Of a DNA stretch of 6,518 nt, positions 1 through 6,294 are shown in pieces. The position numbers and the translations under genes were made by a program. The stretch spans positions 1-6,518 of the forward strand of contig DYNO01000178.1 in the NCBI GenBank assembly GCA_020721025.1. The letters are read 5' to 3'. Below the pieces are notes generated by a model that was not told the origin of the DNA, did no database searches, and saw only the letters and a program-made list of their open reading frames with translations. Source of the DNA: Thiomargarita sp. Lineage in GTDB: Bacteria; Pseudomonadota; Gammaproteobacteria; Beggiatoales; Beggiatoaceae. Positions within the stretch are counted from its first letter, which is position 1. Each line of letters begins with the position of its first letter.

Positions 1-9
1 CAATAATAC

Positions 10-1179
10 ATGCGAATTCTTCATCTTGGTAAATACCATCCTCCGTTTGCGGGTGGAATGGAAAATTTTTTAGCCGATCTGATTCCTACACAAATTTCAC
101 AGGGACTTACCGTCGCTGCCATCGTGCATGATCATCAACCCAAATTATCCAAACTATTTTCGACTGTTCATTCAGAAAGTTATCAAAAATATCCTATCTA
201 TCGTGTGCCAAGTTACGGTAGAATACTTTATGCCCCGGTGAGTCCACAGTTTCCTTGGTGGTTAAAATGTGCCATTCAACAATTTCAACCCGATGTATTG
301 CACTTGCATTTGCCAAATACGTCTGCATTTTGGGCGTTATTGTTGCCAGAAGCCCGCCGCATTCCTTGGGTGATTCATTGGCACTCTGACGTTATTTCTG
401 AATTAGATCAATGGTTAGCGATGGCGTATCATGTTTATCGCCCCTTGGAACAAAAATTATTGCGCCGCGCCACTGCGATTATTGCCACTTCGCCTCCGTA
501 TTTAGAAACCAGTTTAGCCCTGCGTGATTGGCGCGAAAAATGTTGCGTGATTCCACTGGGAATAGACAAACATCGCCTGCCATTACCCAGTTTTAATGCG
601 CTCAATTGGGCAACGCAACAGTGGCAACCCGGACAATTTCGATTGTTACATGTGGGACGGTTGACTTATTATAAGGGACAATCTGTTTTAATTCAATCAC
701 TTATGGAACTCAATAATATCCATGCGTTAATCGTTGGGAAGGGAGAACAATATGACTCATTATCTGCATTGATTTCCCAGCATCATCTTGAAAATAAAGT
801 TAAATTACTTGGATATTGTACCAATGAGCAGTTGATTGGCTTATTGGCGACATCCGACTGTTTTTGCCTACCTTCACTCGAACGAACAGAAGCCTTTGGC
901 GTGGTATTATTGGAAGCGATGCGTTATGGTAAACCTGTCATTGTCAGCGATATTCCCGGCTCTGGTGTGGGTTGGGTAGTACAAGATCATCGTACCGGCA
1001 TCTTATTTCCACCACAACATCATCTACTTTTGGCGCGTGCTCTTGAACAATTACAACAGTTTACCGATGAAACCAAAGAATTTGGACAGGCAGGGCTACA
1101 GCGGTTTGAACAATTCTTTGACATCACGAAAGTAGCGGGAAAAATTACTCAAGTTTATCATGCGTGTTTACCGACGTAA
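10..1179 (+). CDS. GT4-family glycosyltransferase (GT-B fold)
   Basis: Probably transfers a sugar from a nucleotide-sugar donor to a growing surface polysaccharide or lipid-linked glycan on the cytoplasmic side of the membrane. The 389 residues match the usual length of GT4 enzymes. The N-terminal acceptor domain starts with a beta strand and the glycine-rich turn AGGMEN (residues 14-19), followed by DVLHLHLPN (95-103) and HWHSD (123-127). The C-terminal donor domain starts near LLHVGRLTYYKG (212-223) and contains the GT4 E-x7-E signature, E294 and E302 within ERTEAFGVVLLEAM, followed by GKPVIVSDIPG. No signal peptide or membrane segment is visible. The ATG lies nine bases from the window edge with no clear Shine-Dalgarno sequence before it, so upstream operon genes may be cut off. 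The stop is 3 bp before the GTG of the next gene. Family assignment is firm; donor and acceptor sugars cannot be read from sequence. Confidence 0.93.
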   Translation: MRILHLGKYHPPFAGGMENFLADLIPTQISQGLTVAAIVHDHQPKLSKLFSTVHSESYQKYPIYRVPSYGRILYAPVSPQFPWWLKCAIQQFQPDVLHLHLPNTSAFWALLLPEARRIPWVIHWHSDVISELDQWLAMAYHVYRPLEQKLLRRATAIIATSPPYLETSLALRDWREKCCVIPLGIDKHRLPLPSFNALNWATQQWQPGQFRLLHVGRLTYYKGQSVLIQSLMELNNIHALIVGKGEQYDSLSALISQHHLENKVKLLGYCTNEQLIGLLATSDCFCLPSLERTEAFGVVLLEAMRYGKPVIVSDIPGSGVGWVVQDHRTGILFPPQHHLLLARALEQLQQFTDETKEFGQAGLQRFEQFFDITKVAGKITQVYHACLPT

Positions 1180-1182
1180 CTT

Positions 1183-1929
1183 GTGCCAAATTTTAAAAAT
1201 GCAACTTCTCAGAAACCTAACTTCATGAATTCTCATCCACATCAACACATTCTTATCATTATTCCCGCCAAAAATGAAGCTGCGGCAATTGGTTCAGTGA
1301 TTCAAGAAATTCGCGAGCATTTTACCGGCACCATCTTGGTTGTCAATGATGCCAGTAGTGACAATACCGCGCAAATCGCTCGTGATGCGGGGGCAAAAGT
1401 GTTATCATTGGCATTGTCATTGGGAGCATGGGGCGCGATACAAACTGGGCTACGTTATGCACTCAAACATAATTATCAAATCGCGATCACGATGGATGCC
1501 GACGGACAGCACGAGGCGCGCTCGATTCCGGTGCTATTACAAGGACTTGATCAACAAACCTGTGATGTGATTGTGGGCGCGTATCCTGAACGAGGCAGTT
1601 TGGCGCGACATATTGCGTGGGCATTTTTCCGCTGGCTGTCGGGCATTGCGTTGGAAGATTTGACTTCAGGATTACGGGCGTATCGTCATGCTGCCATTGA
1701 TTTGCTTGCGTCACCCTCGGCAACTTTGCTGGATTATCAAGATGTTGGCGTATTAATGCTGCTGCATAAAGCCCATTTACGCATTGGCGAAGTGCCTATC
1801 TACATGCGGCAACGATTGGATGGCGGAAAATCGCGAATTTTTGACTCTTGGTGGGCAGTCAGCCGCTATATGCTACATACCGCAATTTTATGTATCGCAC
1901 AATTAAAACTTCCTAAAAAATTTCAATGA
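1183..1929 (+). CDS. GT2-family glycosyltransferase, dolichyl-phosphate mannose synthase-like
   Basis: A GT-A fold enzyme of the DPM1-like group, which usually transfers a sugar from a nucleotide sugar to a polyprenyl phosphate or a nascent glycan. With the GTG start at 1183 the protein has 248 residues. The conserved N-terminus IIIPAKNEAAAIGSVI begins at residue 25, VVNDASSDNT (residues 53-62) is the nucleotide-binding motif, and the metal-binding DxD is D105-A-D107 in MDADGQH. EDLTSGLRAYR (159-168) and the basic RQRLDGGKSRIF (209-220) match the conserved C-terminal part of the family. An ATG at 1225 (residue 15) starts just before the conserved domain and may be the real start; neither start has a good Shine-Dalgarno sequence. 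No long C-terminal membrane anchor is seen, although residues 228-242 are hydrophobic. The stop overlaps the start of the next gene by 4 bp (ATGA), which suggests translational coupling to the DUF2304 membrane protein. Confidence 0.92.
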   Translation: MPNFKNATSQKPNFMNSHPHQHILIIIPAKNEAAAIGSVIQEIREHFTGTILVVNDASSDNTAQIARDAGAKVLSLALSLGAWGAIQTGLRYALKHNYQIAITMDADGQHEARSIPVLLQGLDQQTCDVIVGAYPERGSLARHIAWAFFRWLSGIALEDLTSGLRAYRHAAIDLLASPSATLLDYQDVGVLMLLHKAHLRIGEVPIYMRQRLDGGKSRIFDSWWAVSRYMLHTAILCIAQLKLPKKFQ

Positions 1930-2288
1930 GTTACCAACTTATGCACGATTTAACTTTTGGCATTATTGGCATCAGCATCGCCGGCACAATTTTGTATCTG
2001 ATTCGTCGCGATCACCTCCATTCTCATCATGCAACGTGGTGGTTAGCAGTGGCATTGGGCATTGTCGGGCTGGGATTGTATCCCAAATTGATTGATTGGT
2101 TAGCGATACATTTAGGAATACATTATCCGCCTAGCTTATTGTTTTTATTTGGTATCGTGATGATTTTAGTTAAAGTATTAGCGATTGATATTCATCAGTC
2201 ACAATTGGAGCGTAAAATTCGCCGACTCACTCAACGGTTAGCGATTTTAGAAGATGAGCAGCATGATAAAAATACGGCAGAAGAGTAG
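1926..2288 (+). CDS. DUF2304-type small membrane protein
   Basis: A 120-residue inner-membrane protein of unknown biochemical function. It has three hydrophobic segments, at about residues 9-27, 37-57 and 69-88, followed by a polar, charged tail. Residues 90-112 (HQSQLERKIRRLTQRLAILEDE) have heptad-like leucine/isoleucine spacing and probably form a short cytoplasmic coiled coil. This layout fits the DUF2304 family, whose genes often sit directly beside DPM1-like GT2 genes, as here. The ATG overlaps the TGA of the GT2 gene, so it is probably translated by reinitiation. By inference it may anchor, scaffold or assist the GT2 enzyme at the membrane. The family call rests on size, topology and gene context rather than on a catalytic motif. 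Confidence 0.82.
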   Translation: MSYQLMHDLTFGIIGISIAGTILYLIRRDHLHSHHATWWLAVALGIVGLGLYPKLIDWLAIHLGIHYPPSLLFLFGIVMILVKVLAIDIHQSQLERKIRRLTQRLAILEDEQHDKNTAEE

Positions 2289-2328
2289 AAATAATGGCTC
2301 ATTGTTTTTTATGATTTTTTATCCAGCA

Positions 2329-2356
2329 TTGCCAAATTCAACGATGTCGTTACAAT
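2329..2356 (+). promoter_or_regulatory. Predicted sigma-70-type promoter of sbp
   Basis: TTGCCA (2329-2334) and TACAAT (2351-2356) each differ from the -35 and -10 consensus at one base and are separated by 16 bp. The predicted transcription start, near 2362, leaves a leader of only about 14 bases that still contains the ribosome binding site. This supports separate transcription of sbp from the glycosyltransferase genes upstream. Confidence 0.6.
2340..2351. promoter_or_regulatory. Small dyad in the sbp promoter spacer, possible operator
   Basis: AACGA-TG-TCGTT is a perfect 5-bp-arm inverted repeat lying between the -35 and -10 hexamers and touching the first base of the -10. A protein bound there would block RNA polymerase, so it could be a repressor site. 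The arms are short, and a chance match is quite possible. It does not look like a recognised regulator site. Confidence 0.25.
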
Positions 2357-2363
2357 CAACCAT

Positions 2364-2369
2364 AGAGGA
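2364..2369 (+). promoter_or_regulatory. Ribosome binding site of sbp
   Basis: AGAGGA lies 6 bases before the ATG at 2376, a good Shine-Dalgarno match at normal spacing. It fixes the start of the sulfate-binding protein. It stands out because the other genes here have weak or no visible Shine-Dalgarno sequences. Confidence 0.75.
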
Positions 2370-2375
2370 ATTGAA

Positions 2376-3386
2376 ATGCGTAATTATTTGATTTATTTTG
2401 TTTTATTGCTATTGTGCCACACTAACAGCCACGCTGCCGGTCAAGCCATCTTGTTAAATGTTTCGTATGACCCAACTCGTGAGTTATATCAAGACTTTAA
2501 TGACGCATTTGGCAAATATTGGCAGGCAAAAACTCAGCAGACGATCAAGTTTCAACAATCGCATGGCGGTTCTAGCAAACAAGCTCGTGCGGTGATTGAG
2601 GGATTACCTGCCAGTGTTGTGACCTTGGCTTTGGCGTATGATATTGATGCAATTGCTAAAAGTGGTCTGATAGCCAAGGATTGGCAAGCCCGTTTGCCCC
2701 ATAACAGCACACCTTATACCTCAACCATTGTTTTCGTGGTGCGCAAGGGAAATCCTAAACAAATCAAGGACTGGGATGATTTAATCAAACCCGATATTGC
2801 AGTGATTACTCCCAATCCCAAAACTTCTGGCGGTGCTCGTTGGAATTATTTAGCAGCGTGGGGCTATGTGCTGAAAAACGGTGGGGATGAGGCAAAAGCG
2901 CGAGAATTCGTCGGAAAGTTGTTTAAAAACGTGCCTGTATTGGATGCTGGGGCACGCGGTGCAACCACGACTTTCGTGCAACGCGGCATGGGTGACGTGT
3001 TAGTTTCTTGGGAAAATGAGGCGTATCTAGTAACCAAGGAGGTCGGCAAGGGTGAATTTGAAATTATCACGCCGAGCACCAGCATTTTAGCCGAACCTCC
3101 AGTGGCATGGGTGGATAAAAACGCGGAAAAGTTGGGCACGATGGAAGTCGCGAAAGCCTATTTAGAATATCTCTATTCAGAGGAAGGTCAAGAAATTGCG
3201 GCACAGCATTATTACCGCCCAACGTTGGAAAAAGTAGCAATCGCTCATGCCGAACAATTCCCGAAATTACAGCTATTTACCATCGAACAATTGTTTGGCG
3301 GTTGGGATCAAGCCCAAGCAAAACATTTTGCCGACGGTGGAATTTTTGATCAGATTTATTTATCAAAAGCCAAAACAGCGAAGTGA
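2376..3386 (+). CDS. sbp: Periplasmic sulfate-binding protein of the sulfate/thiosulfate ABC transporter
   Basis: Captures sulfate in the periplasm and delivers it to the CysT/CysW/CysA-type ABC importer for sulfur assimilation. A signal peptide covers about residues 1-20 or 1-21 (Arg near the N-terminus, hydrophobic YLIYFVLLLL, cleavage around SHA/AG). The mature part follows the family from end to end: LLNVSYDPTRELYQDF (26-41), QQSHGGSSKQAR (60-71) with ligand-contacting residues, VVTLALAYDIDAIA (81-94), and the family signature NPKTSGGARWNY (147-158). VLDAGARGATTTF (188-200), GDVLVSWENEA (206-216), YLYSEEGQEIAA (265-276) and the C-terminal FGGWDQAQAKHFADGG (307-322) are also conserved. The 336 residues are normal length. 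CysP (thiosulfate-binding) is a close paralogue and cannot be fully excluded, but the motifs fit Sbp best. No cysT, cysW or cysA gene follows; the next gene is convergent, so the permease must be encoded elsewhere. Confidence 0.95.
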   Translation: MRNYLIYFVLLLLCHTNSHAAGQAILLNVSYDPTRELYQDFNDAFGKYWQAKTQQTIKFQQSHGGSSKQARAVIEGLPASVVTLALAYDIDAIAKSGLIAKDWQARLPHNSTPYTSTIVFVVRKGNPKQIKDWDDLIKPDIAVITPNPKTSGGARWNYLAAWGYVLKNGGDEAKAREFVGKLFKNVPVLDAGARGATTTFVQRGMGDVLVSWENEAYLVTKEVGKGEFEIITPSTSILAEPPVAWVDKNAEKLGTMEVAKAYLEYLYSEEGQEIAAQHYYRPTLEKVAIAHAEQFPKLQLFTIEQLFGGWDQAQAKHFADGGIFDQIYLSKAKTAK

Positions 3387-3403
3387 ATTTTTTGAAATAT
3401 CAG

Positions 3404-3448
3404 AAAAATATCGCGAGGCATCAAACGTATCAACTGACCTCGTGATAT
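3404..3448. terminator. Hairpin between convergent genes, candidate bidirectional terminator
   Basis: ATATCGCGAGG (3408-3418) and CCTCGTGATAT (3438-3448) form an 11-bp inverted repeat around a 19-base loop, 21 bases after the sbp stop. In plus-strand RNA the stem is complete with one G-U pair, but no U tract follows. In minus-strand RNA there is one A-C mismatch, and the stem runs straight into TTTTC, as expected of an intrinsic terminator for the macrodomain gene. The right arm directly abuts the left direct repeat of the MITE-like element. Confidence 0.5.
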
Positions 3449-3571
3449 CGCATTTAGGCGGTGCTACACCGGGTTGGGATAATTGGTTGTTTTAAATCTA
3501 GTTTCAGAAACCTGACAGGTTTGTATCTCTGAAACATGTTGTCATCGACTGATGTAGCACACCCGCATTTA
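3449..3571. mobile_element. MITE-like insertion with 8-bp target duplication
   Basis: An exact 8-bp direct repeat, CGCATTTA (3449-3456 and 3564-3571), flanks a 107-bp body (3457-3563). The body begins GGCGGTGCTACA and ends TGTAGCACACC, whose reverse complement is GGTGTGCTACA. The ends therefore match as terminal inverted repeats of about 11-12 bp, with GTGCTACA/TGTAGCAC perfect and one mismatch plus one gap outside it. Inverted repeats lying exactly inside a direct repeat are the hallmark of a transposed element. No transposase fits in the body, so it would be moved in trans. An 8-bp duplication with GG-starting ends occurs in IS families such as IS1595 and ISL3, but I cannot assign a parent. 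It sits 4 bp from the macrodomain stop codon without damaging either gene. Confidence 0.6.
3501..3535. repeat. Nested palindrome inside the MITE-like element
   Basis: GTTTCAGA (3501-3508) and TCTGAAAC (3528-3535) are perfect 8-bp inverted arms. Inside them, AAACCTG-A-CAGGTTT (3508-3522) is a perfect palindrome around one base. The unit can fold as a long hairpin with a six-base internal bulge (3522-3527) in either strand's RNA. It forms the core of the element and may be an independent palindromic repeat carried by it. Confidence 0.7.
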
Positions 3572-3575
3572 TTGG

Positions 3576-4148
3576 TCATATTTGATTAATCTGGTGAGTT
3601 TCATCTTCGTCTTGCTTAACGTGAGAATCAACATAAAGCGGGCTCTTTTTGAGTTCATTTTCATAAATTTCGCTTAATGATTCGTTGTAAACAACAAAAT
3701 AAATTACAGCAATATCAGGATGTTGCTTGACAAAGGCGATTGTTGTTGATACGGCAATTTCTACGGCTTCTTGCCACGGATAACCGTATGCACCGCAGCT
3801 AATTGCTGGAAATGCAACGGTTTGAATTCCATTTTGCAAGGCGACTGTCAAGGTATTCACATAACAATTAGCAAGTAATTTGGCTTCGTCATTCTGTCCG
3901 CCGCGCCAGATGGGACCGACCGTATGAATGACGTATTTTGCAGGCAATTGATAACCTTGTGTAATTTTCGCTTCGCCGGTGGGACAGCCGCCCAATGCCC
4001 GACATTCTACCTGTAATTGAGGTCCCGCTGCTCGGTGAATCACGCCATCGACCCCGCCCCCGCCCATCAACGTGGGATTGGCTGCATTGACGATAGCATC
4101 GACGGCTAATTTGGTAATATCGCTATGAATAAGCTGCAATGCTGTCAT
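3576..4148 (-). CDS. ymdB: Macrodomain protein, YmdB/MacroD-type O-acetyl-ADP-ribose deacetylase
   Basis: Binds ADP-ribose and probably hydrolyses O-acetyl-ADP-ribose or removes ADP-ribose from acidic residues, in the cytoplasm. In E. coli, YmdB also modulates RNase III. The motifs run in order: SDITKLAVDAIVNAAN (9-24) with D10 for adenine binding and N21/N24 in the loop; GGGGVDGVIHRAAGP (29-43), the catalytic loop with D34; CPTGEAKIT (55-63); HTVGPIWRGG (75-84); and FPAISCGAYGYP (113-124), the diphosphate-binding loop. The domain ends near residue 168. About 20 further polar, acidic residues (SHVKQDEDETHQINQI at the end) make it slightly longer than the 177-residue E. coli protein. TAGGA lies 11 bases before the ATG, a plausible ribosome binding site at long spacing. 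It is convergent with sbp and follows msbA on the same strand after a 281-bp gap, so it probably has its own promoter. Confidence 0.93.
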   Translation of the reverse strand: MTALQLIHSDITKLAVDAIVNAANPTLMGGGGVDGVIHRAAGPQLQVECRALGGCPTGEAKITQGYQLPAKYVIHTVGPIWRGGQNDEAKLLANCYVNTLTVALQNGIQTVAFPAISCGAYGYPWQEAVEIAVSTTIAFVKQHPDIAVIYFVVYNESLSEIYENELKKSPLYVDSHVKQDEDETHQINQI

Positions 4149-4195
4149 TTTTTAAATTTTCCTAGTTAGTTGATTGAATATTTTGGATTTTTTGT

Positions 4196-4226
4196 AACAT
4201 TTTGCGAATGTTTTGTATTAAACATT
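4196..4226. promoter_or_regulatory. Three alternating half-sites upstream of the macrodomain gene, possible operator
   Basis: AACATT (4196-4201), AATGTT (4207-4212, extending to AATGTTT at 4213) and AAACATT (4220-4226) occur in alternating orientation. This gives two overlapping perfect inverted repeats that share the middle arm, with spacers of 5 and about 6 bases. The array ends 48 bp upstream of the macrodomain ATG, where a promoter would be expected. The pattern suits a dimeric regulator, but in AT-rich intergenic DNA it could also be chance. The rest of the 4149-4429 gap shows no gene. No convincing promoter hexamer pair was identified. Confidence 0.35.
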
Positions 4227-4360
4227 GGTAGTGCCACACAGATTAGGAATAAATCCGTTTTTTAGTATTGATTTGAATATTCTTGTTATGCTGCTGCGTC
4301 AGCTCTGTCACAATAATTTTAAACTTGGTAGAGACTGAGTATAGAACTTTTTTTATAGCC

Positions 4361-4399
4361 GCGCCGCGTTGGAATGCCATCTGGACGCGCCAGCGTCAC
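4361..4399. repeat. Dispersed hairpin repeat, 5'-truncated copy
   Basis: GCGCCGCGTTGGAATG followed by a GACGC-GCCA-GCGTC hairpin (4384-4397) matches the second half of the fuller copy at 6434-6478. Both share CGCGTTGGAATGC, a short linker, GACGC, GCGTCAC. The left TTCCAA arm is missing and replaced by AT-rich sequence. It begins about 30 bases past the msbA stop, in the msbA 3' untranslated region. It may stabilise or end that transcript, though no U tract follows on the minus strand. Confidence 0.6.
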
Positions 4400-4429
4400 A
4401 AGTCATGATTGTTAACTGATTGCTTTGCA

Positions 4430-6169
4430 TCATGTTTGCACTTGATATAATGTCGCATAAGTTCCTTGTTTTGCTAATAATTCGGCATGAGTTCCCACTT
4501 CCACAATTTCCCCCGCTTCCATCACAATAATTCGATCTGCTTGGGCAATAGTTGACAGCCGGTGGGCGATGATAATGGTGGTACGTCCTTGTTTTAACTG
4601 CTCTAATGCGTATTGTACTTGCAATTCTGATTGGGTATCCAGCGCGGACGTGGCTTCGTCAAATATTAAAATGGAGGCGTTTTTCAATAATGCTCGTGCA
4701 ATTGCGATGCGTTGGCGTTGTCCCCCTGAAAGTTTGACACCGCGTTCGCCGATGATGGTTTGAAATCCGGAAGGCATTTGTTCAATAAATTCCATCGTAT
4801 AAGCTACACGAGCTGCCTCGTTAATTCGTTCCACCGGATAATTTGCCATCTCTCCATAAGCAATATTAGCTGCAACCGTATCGTTAAACAGCACAATTTC
4901 CTGACTGACTAACGCGACATGGGCACGGAGGGTGGTTAACGGTAATTCATTGATTAAAATATCATCTAAGCGAAATTGTCCTTCAGTCAAGTTATAAAAT
5001 CGTGGGATCAAATTCGCTAAAGTAGTTTTGCCACTGCCCGAAGCCCCTACTAATGCCACTGTTTCGCCGGGTTGAATAAGCAGATTAATGTCACGCAATG
5101 CGGGCTTTTGAGCATCGTAACTGAAATTCACGTGAGAAAATTCAATTTTTCCTTGCAATTTTACGATATCTCGTTGACCTTCATTGACTTCTGAGGACAG
5201 ATCGAGCAGTGCAAAAATACTTTGAGCTGCGGCTAAACCTCGCTGAAGTTGGTCATTCACCTTGGTTAAACGCTTGACGGGTGCGAATAACATGCCCATC
5301 GCGGTAAAAAGTGATACAAAACCACCGACAGAGATTTGATTCACTTGGGATTGTCGCGCGGCAATATAGACAATACTCGCCAATGCCAAAGTAATGAGAA
5401 TTTGGGTGAGAAATACACTGATATTTGAGGTAATTTGAGCCTTCACTTCCAAATGCTGTACTTTACTTGCGGCTTGTTGAAAGCGTTGATTTTCATAGAA
5501 TTGTCCGCCAAATACTTTGACAAGTTTGTGTCCACTGATGGATTCTTCCAAAATTCGCGTCATTTCACCCATTGCATCTTGGATAAATAAATTGATACCG
5601 CGCAATCGCCGGCTCACCAGTTGGATAATCAAAATCATGATTGGGACGGTGGAAAATACGATGAGCGATAAAAACCAGTTGAGATAGAACATCCATGCGA
5701 GTAGTCCGATAACGACCAAGCTGTCGCGGATTAATACAACCAATACTTCTGTGGTGGCAAGCATGACGCGGTTGACATCGTAGGTGACTTTTGAGAGCAG
5801 TACGCCGGAGGAATAGTTGTCGAATTGGGTGGTGGGTAAGTGTAAGAGTTTGTTAAACATTGCCATGCGTAAATCCAATACAACCCGCGCGGCGATCCAA
5901 GTCATGCCGATTTCACTGGTTAAAGTGGCAATTCCCTTGATAATCATGATAACGACGAGGAGCAGGGGCAGGTAGTGGATAAACAAGGGATTTTTTTCAA
6001 CGAATGCGCCATCTAACAAAGGTTTGAGTAACGCGGGCAGTGCGGGTTCGCTCAGTGCGGCAATCACCATGCCTAAGATACTGAGTGCAAAGATATTCCA
6101 GTAGGGACGAATAAATTGAAGTAACCGGAGGTAGAGCGATAAATGTTGTAATTTTAGGGAGGAAGTCAT
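4430..6169 (-). CDS. msbA: Lipid A export permease/ATP-binding protein MsbA
   Basis: Homodimeric ABC exporter that flips core-lipid A across the inner membrane for lipopolysaccharide assembly. Its 579 residues are nearly the same length as E. coli MsbA (582). The transmembrane domain has six hydrophobic segments, around residues 24-45, 64-85, 138-160, 162-186, 247-269 and 279-297. It contains MsbA-typical stretches: LLKPLLDGAF (47-56), YDVNRV (130-135), VFGGQ (219-223) and QRGLAAAQSIF (309-319). The ATPase domain has Walker A GASGSGKT (375-382, K381), Q-loop Q423 in VALVSQEIVLFNDTVAANIAYG, signature LSGGQRQR (480-487), Walker B ILIFDE (500-505) with catalytic E505, SALD (508-511) and switch H536. 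All key residues are intact. The ATG at 6169 has no visible Shine-Dalgarno sequence, but no better start is apparent before the conserved region. The frequent partner lpxK does not follow; the downstream gene is the macrodomain gene. Confidence 0.96.
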   Translation of the reverse strand: MTSSLKLQHLSLYLRLLQFIRPYWNIFALSILGMVIAALSEPALPALLKPLLDGAFVEKNPLFIHYLPLLLVVIMIIKGIATLTSEIGMTWIAARVVLDLRMAMFNKLLHLPTTQFDNYSSGVLLSKVTYDVNRVMLATTEVLVVLIRDSLVVIGLLAWMFYLNWFLSLIVFSTVPIMILIIQLVSRRLRGINLFIQDAMGEMTRILEESISGHKLVKVFGGQFYENQRFQQAASKVQHLEVKAQITSNISVFLTQILITLALASIVYIAARQSQVNQISVGGFVSLFTAMGMLFAPVKRLTKVNDQLQRGLAAAQSIFALLDLSSEVNEGQRDIVKLQGKIEFSHVNFSYDAQKPALRDINLLIQPGETVALVGASGSGKTTLANLIPRFYNLTEGQFRLDDILINELPLTTLRAHVALVSQEIVLFNDTVAANIAYGEMANYPVERINEAARVAYTMEFIEQMPSGFQTIIGERGVKLSGGQRQRIAIARALLKNASILIFDEATSALDTQSELQVQYALEQLKQGRTTIIIAHRLSTIAQADRIIVMEAGEIVEVGTHAELLAKQGTYATLYQVQT

Positions 6170-6294
6170 GAGATGTGATTGAATGAAGTTGAGAATCCTG
6201 TGCAGATAGACGCAAGTTTTTAATATGTCGAGCTAAAAACGGTTCAATGTCATTTTTAACGCCATTTTTGAGTTCCACAGGATAGCGGTTTTTT

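Noticed and set aside
1340..1723. Two open frames (plus 1340-1570, minus 1487-1723) inside the GT2 gene
   Set aside because: Both are shadows of the GT2 coding region with no motifs of their own.
2301..2320. Two T-runs after the DUF2304 gene as an intrinsic terminator
   Set aside because: No GC-rich inverted repeat precedes either run, so a hairpin terminator cannot be supported.
2864..3139. Minus-strand open frame of 91 codons inside sbp
   Set aside because: It lies wholly antisense to a strongly conserved gene, and its translation shows no family features.
3247..3495. Plus-strand open frame of 82 codons across the end of sbp
   Set aside because: It is an out-of-frame shadow of sbp that runs through the hairpin into the MITE-like element; no domain or ribosome binding site is seen.
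3387..3575. CRISPR-like or tRNA/attachment-site structure in the sbp-macrodomain gap
   Set aside because: The repeats are one flanking pair plus palindromes. There are no regularly spaced repeat units, no tRNA cloverleaf and no integrase gene nearby.
4243..4263. GGA-ATAAA-TCC followed by six T residues as a terminator
   Set aside because: The stem is only 3 bp, and no plus-strand gene lies upstream to be terminated.
4569..4763. Plus-strand open frame of 64 codons antisense to the msbA ATPase domain
   Set aside because: It is cysteine-rich only because it reads the complement of the conserved Walker B and signature region.
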